Source: Psilocybe azurescens
Lineage: Eukaryota > Basidiomycota > Agaricomycetes > Agaricales > Agrocybaceae
Assembly (NCBI GenBank): GCA_023853785.1
Contig: JAJIRX010000499.1
Coordinates: 56,653-120,652 of the forward strand
Reading direction: 5' to 3'
Length of the DNA: 64,000 nt
Positions 59,901 to 64,000 of the stretch are shown in pieces; positions within the stretch are counted from its first letter, which is position 1, and each line of letters opens with the position of its first letter. The notes beneath the pieces were generated by a model. It was not told the origin of the DNA. It did no database searches and saw nothing but the letters and a program-made list of their open reading frames with translations. A program made the translations under genes and the position numbers.

Positions 59901-60848
59901 AAATCGGATGGTCCAGGAAGAGGGCAGGGGCAAGGGCGACCACCATGACCCAGCTGGATGCTTAGACCAAGGTTGCTGAGCTGCCGTTTCTCGAAAAACG
60001 CGCCATTCCATTCCTAAAAGAATGAAAACCAATGATAAAATGTTCGACATATAAATACGTACCTCTACCCGATGCAACGGATTCTCTTTGTGAACCTCAA
60101 TAAAACATTTGGCACATCGGAGCTGGGAGAGCGAGGAAAGCAGTCGTCCATGCAGCGGAATTTCCCGTCAGCCAAGTGGCAAGAAGCACACTCCGTGATT
60201 TCGGAATAGTCTCCGAGGCCATATCCGCTGAAGGATCTCGAGTAGGTAGCTGTCTCTCAAGTGAAGCCAGTCACTGAGTTTCGACTAAGTGCGATATTAG
60301 AAAAATATGATAAAAGGACTCAAAACTCACCGAGTTCGTGTTATCCCTTTTCTTCCGTTTTGCCTTCACCGGCTTAGCAGGAATATCCGTCGAATCTTCG
60401 CCACTCAGAGACATATCAGGAACCAAGTCTGGTGGTCCTGGCGGTTCATCGCTCATCGCAACATCAGGTACAGGTATTTGAACGGTGTTGGGCGGTTCAG
60501 AGGTGGATTGTGCAGGTTTTTGTCGTCCAACCTTAACTTCTTCACTCCTACCCTGCCCTTTGACGAGAGATGTAACGTAGAAGTAAACAGAGCGGGTTTT
60601 GAAGAATCTTCAGCAAGTCGTCGCCGAGTTACAGGCTTTGATTTTTGGGCGGCAGTTGGGTTGTATCGCCCGGCGTTGCGATGTCGTTTGGACAATGACA
60701 TGGCAGTTTCATAGAGAGTTTGATCTTCATTGTAATGAGATGCGAGGACGGTAATGAAGGAGCTTTCATTTTCGTAGGGTAGGGTATGAAAGCCAAACGT
60801 ATCAGGTTTGCTCAAGTCACTAGCCGAGGCACGTGAGCGATTAATCAC
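56976..60848 (-). mobile_element. Decayed KDZ transposase gene with CxC2-like domain
   Basis: KDZ (Kyakuja-Dileera-Zisupton) transposases are DNA-transposon enzymes expanded in mushrooms. From the 5' side (60848): basic N-terminus (MSLSKRHRNAGRY), a CxC2-type cysteine cluster near 60220-60060 (ECASCHLADGKFRC, then RCAKCFIEVHKENPLHRVE, WNGAFFEKRQLSNLGL), core pieces FLAMDANFKLKLKDRG (about 59340) and RLVICYDIGCTWCKKL, VPSWHVKTHGP, VGRTCG (about 58870-58650), FRRFKD-like/AFETFTKTFKASTI, and the helical C-terminus (EEMRRTVVYLEWKAMWW, about 57300). Several frame breaks, for example inside the cysteine cluster near 60125, suggest decay, though missing bases of the kind seen elsewhere could exaggerate it. 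Terminal repeats were not identified. Confidence 0.82.
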
Positions 60849-61927
60849 ACGTGCGTAATCTAATCAGCGCGTCTCAAGACCAGCAAAATAGATGGCAATA
60901 AGATCGAACGCGATATCGACGAGGGGCGAATGAAATCGGAAAAGGCCAACGAAGAAGGAGTTAGGAAGCGAGCAGATTGGGGTTGCATACCGAATGGGAA
61001 GAGATGGGGAGATGCAATGGGCCACGATGAAATATGCTTAATGTCTGACATGAGATAGTCTATGTTCAATAATGATACCAACCACGTCGATAAAACTATC
61101 AATTATTTGGTGGGTACGAACTGTTAACCAACCACTTAGCTATATCCAAGTTCTTGTCACTTGGCGGTTGTGACGCAACACTCTGAATCGAATGTAAGAT
61201 GTGTTGTGGAGAACGAGTAGCCAAAGGCTACTTACTGCTAGTGTTAACTAGTCCTATTTACCTAGACTGGGCCAGAAATGGAGGAAGAAATCGTTTACAA
61301 ATATTTTATTGTAGGACACTGGCCCTGTCAAGAGCTTTTGTGAAGCGACTAATCCTCTGTGCACCCTCAGGTTGAACAACCTCTAGTTTGACAATTACTA
61401 CGATAGCGACTTCCTTCGTTAGAATGAGCTATAGATCTGTGTTCAAATGTAACTAGCTGGACAACACTCTATTCTCGAATGCGAGCAATCGTTTTGGAGG
61501 TTTTCATTGCCTTCATGTATGATGAACTAAGAGTATCTGAGAATCCAGATTGATTCTAATCGTACTGAGATCGTCAACTACAACTGACCTGCAATATCTT
61601 GTTCTTATCACGAATGACACTTTATTCTGGTGTTTCGGAAATATTGGGACAAGAGTCCTAATACTAATCTTGAATCTTAAACGAAGCAATACTTGAGCTA
61701 CGCTTATTGAGCATGGCCTTTCTGCCTTGAGGGCCATTCAACTTAGCTATATGTCAGTTGACTTTAGACTTCGAATTCAAGTCCTTTTAACTCGAACAAT
61801 TGCTTATCAGCTCAGTATGAGGATTTTAGTGGATCAAATATGGTGTATTCTCAGTACGAATGAAAAACCTAAAGCGACGGCTACCTAATTCTTTATCTAC
61901 GCCAGTCACAAATGAAGAAAGTAATTA
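60849..61927. other. Intergenic, 1.1 kb
   Basis: AT-rich with only short shadow frames. Nothing recognised on either strand. Confidence 0.4.
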
Positions 61928-62655
61928 CTAAATGATCTCAAGATAGCCAAGTTCGCGACATTGGTTGTAGATTTCCCAAGCCTCTTCCAGTGTATTGAAT
62001 CCCTGATAAGTTCCGTTCACGCCATCCACAGCTGCCTTCGTGATGTTCCTAAATACCAATATAACAACTTTCTTGATAAAAAGAACGAAAAGAGATAGAC
62101 TTACCAGTTGTCAAAGACTCCAACGGCACATCCCTTGGTAACGGTGTAGTACTTCTTTGTGCGGGATGGTGTGAGTGGGTGCGCAGCCAGTGATTGAGAT
62201 GTACCGTTATGGAACAAAGTCGATGGTCCAGGAGCTGACAGTCCAGAGGTTGTTCTGCTAGGCGTCTCGCTCGAAGACCTGGCGCCGTTATAACAAGCAG
62301 ACGAATACACAGTGTTGAATGTCTCGTCGTTGAAGTCGAACGATGGAATGTGCGACCAGTATTCCTGATCAGAGTCATTTCCGTCTTCCTGATCAGAGTC
62401 GTTTCTGTCATTTGCGGATTCAACACGAGCTTGAGTGAAAGGGGGTGACAGGGAAATAGACTATAACGATGTTCAGTTCTACATCACTTCGAACTTGAGT
62501 AAATGGAAATTACCTCAGTCACAGGTTGTTCCTCGGCCGACCAATACTCGTCATCTGACAGTGATTCATTGTCTTCAGAAGCAGGTTCGACTTTCTTAAC
62601 GTTTGGGAGCACGAGAGGAGCGAGAGCGGTGGTCGTTAGCACTGGTTTAGTACGG
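61928..62655 (-). CDS. Protein with RNase H1 N-terminal (viroplasmin-like) domain
   Basis: The C-terminal 50 residues match the small hybrid-binding fold shared by the RNase H1 N-terminus and caulimovirus viroplasmin: YYTVTKGCAVGVFDNW joined across an intron to NITKAAVDGVNGTYQGF and NTLEEAWEIY. Exons supported: at least 62655-62514 (SEDNESLSDDEYWSAEEQP), 62460-62105, and 62048-61928 (stop TAG). The N-terminal part is acidic and Ser-rich with two similar DDEYWS/DQEYWS words. The 5' end is not resolved; an upstream exon probably exists. There is no catalytic RNase H domain. Many such stand-alone proteins occur in mushroom genomes; function unknown. Confidence 0.65.
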
Positions 62656-62938
62656 AGAGGAACCGGCGGGAGTGGCCCTTGTCGTTACCAATGTCGAGAG
62701 AGTCTGAAGAAGAATAAATCGGGCATGGATATAAGTCAAAGGAACAATAAACTTTACCTTTAATCGTCTCAGTAAGTTGCATTTGCTGGGGTCGTCTAAA
62801 GTTCAAGTTGATGCCTGAAATGAAAGACACGTCAGAAGTTTTTGTTTGGCCTCGACAATTTATACGTTGCCACAAATTTGTCACACAGCAAGAGAGTTTG
62901 CGCCACATTGTTCTTCTCGTTTTCTTAACCCAGGAAAA

Positions 62939-64000
62939 ATGACTCGTCAAAAGTGGACTACATATTCTGAGTTCATTTGGCTCAAAGAGCGAGTTCCTGC
63001 TTTTCAAGAGGCCCAGCAGACTCAGAAAACAAGTGCTTTTTATACCAAAGTATACGAGGACTGGGCAGCTACTTTCCATATCCCCCAGCCAACAGCAGAT
63101 GAAATAGCAGCTTCAGGAAGCGAAGAGGCCGCAAAACGAGGGAAACGAAAGGTTATGGAAAAGGTAAGTGAAATGGGATTGATATACATCACGAATGGCA
63201 ACTCACCGTCAAATGCAGCGTCTTTTTCAGTGGTTTCACAATAATACACGGCCTTCTACTCTGGCATCGAAGGAGGGCATCATTCCAGTTAAGAAAGCGA
63301 CCAAGATGCCTGCTCCTTGGCAAGCATACCAGAAGCTATACTACGAGAGCAAGCTGAAGGAACTGGTCGACGCAGAGTACAGTAATCATCTTCAAAGCCT
63401 GAAGGACGGAGAAAAGGGAGATTGAGAATCCAAATACAGACCGAGGTGTGCGAAGAGAATATAATAAAGAGAGCCAGGACATCAAGGACGAGGTAGAGAC
63501 GTACAGGAAGAGCTTCGTGGATCACGCAGATAAGCCCCAGACAGAGAGCGAGCGTGTACAAAAATACCAACAGTAAGCGCTCTGTTCCCTGAAACTATCC
63601 AATGCTGACCTTCCTTGGTTTAGCGGTGTCGACCGTGTTGGGAAGACCTTGCTCGCATACTTCAAGACTCTTGAGGAAGAGACCGGCTGGGCCTTCTGTG
63701 TGTTCGCCGGTGGTCCTAATCCTCAACAAGGTGGAAAAATCTATACGATGAAGCATGTACCTATTCATATACTCTGTTTCGTTGACTCAATCTAAAACCT
63801 GGTGTTAGTTATGAAACAAAGTTTGAAGAAGATCCAGACCTCACCTTTGCGGAGACGCTTGGAACAAAACCATGGAAGTTGGTCGCAGCCAAGTGGGACG
63901 AACACCTGCACGAAGGCTTTCGTAAGTATGGAGGTAGTTCGCATAAGTAAACATCACTCACAGCTTTGATAGCCATCGCAAACATGTTCTTTGTCTTCAA
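62939..64000 (+). CDS. Basidiomycete-specific multi-copy family protein (partial)
   Basis: Start ATG at 62939 (MTRQKWTTYSEFIWLKE). Exon 1 to 63150, then exons joined as EK|RLFQWFHNN at about 63217, HG|VDRVGKT at about 63626, a further junction near 63810, and one at about 63922/63962; the gene runs off the window. The pattern of an N-terminal block about choosing FxxAQQT..FYxxxYExW, a LFxWFxNxTR word, PWQAYQKLYYESKLKE, and a later DEVETYRKS helix is familiar to me from lineage-specific agaricomycete proteins of unknown function. A frame break at the A4 run near 63412-63415 needs one base fewer, the opposite sign to the other breaks. The intron ending at 63808 has no good GT donor in phase. 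Confidence 0.6.

Overview
The window is nuclear DNA from a filamentous basidiomycete, very probably an agaricomycete. The evidence is intron-dense genes (introns mostly 45-60 nt), Zn2Cys6 regulators, a KDZ-type transposase with its cysteine-cluster domain, a degenerate Ty3/gypsy element, and small proteins of families typical of mushrooms. I see no rRNA, tRNA or CRISPR array.

Layout. From 1 to about 44.9 kb is a compact, mostly housekeeping region: TRAPPC1/Bet5, a Fun30/SMARCAD1 remodeler, a mitochondrial-carrier-like protein, a Zn2Cys6 regulator, U2AF35, ALG14, APC8/CDC23, a GLTSCR1-domain protein, a CLC chloride channel/transporter, SmD3, SDHAF4, a large Zn2Cys6 plus fungal_trans regulator, NSA2, YIP1, the 11-kb bridge-like lipid-transfer gene CSF1, a twin-CX9C protein like NDUFAF8, and a DUF1746 membrane protein. 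Several genes are divergent pairs sharing 140-380 bp promoters. They do not form a pathway cluster.

From 45.9 kb to about 60.8 kb the sequence is repetitive: a 4.2-kb non-coding palindromic (foldback) element with near-identical outer arms and a 278-bp higher-order tandem repeat inside; a decayed Ty3/gypsy retrotransposon touching it (LTR, gag, zinc knuckle, linker, protease, RT, start of RNase H, then truncated); a 63-bp minisatellite; and a decayed KDZ transposase gene. The last 2 kb holds a protein with the RNase H1 N-terminal/viroplasmin-like fold and the start of a basidiomycete lineage-specific gene.

Two cross-cutting observations matter for anyone using this annotation. First, many conserved genes carry apparent single-base losses, usually in homopolymers of 3-6 nt. 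For five genes I spliced every exon by hand, and the coding length becomes an exact multiple of three only if one base is restored at each such site. Second, at least four introns are GC-AG rather than GT-AG, and missing them breaks four conserved genes. Coordinates of multi-exon genes run from start codon to stop codon; exon limits are given in the evidence.
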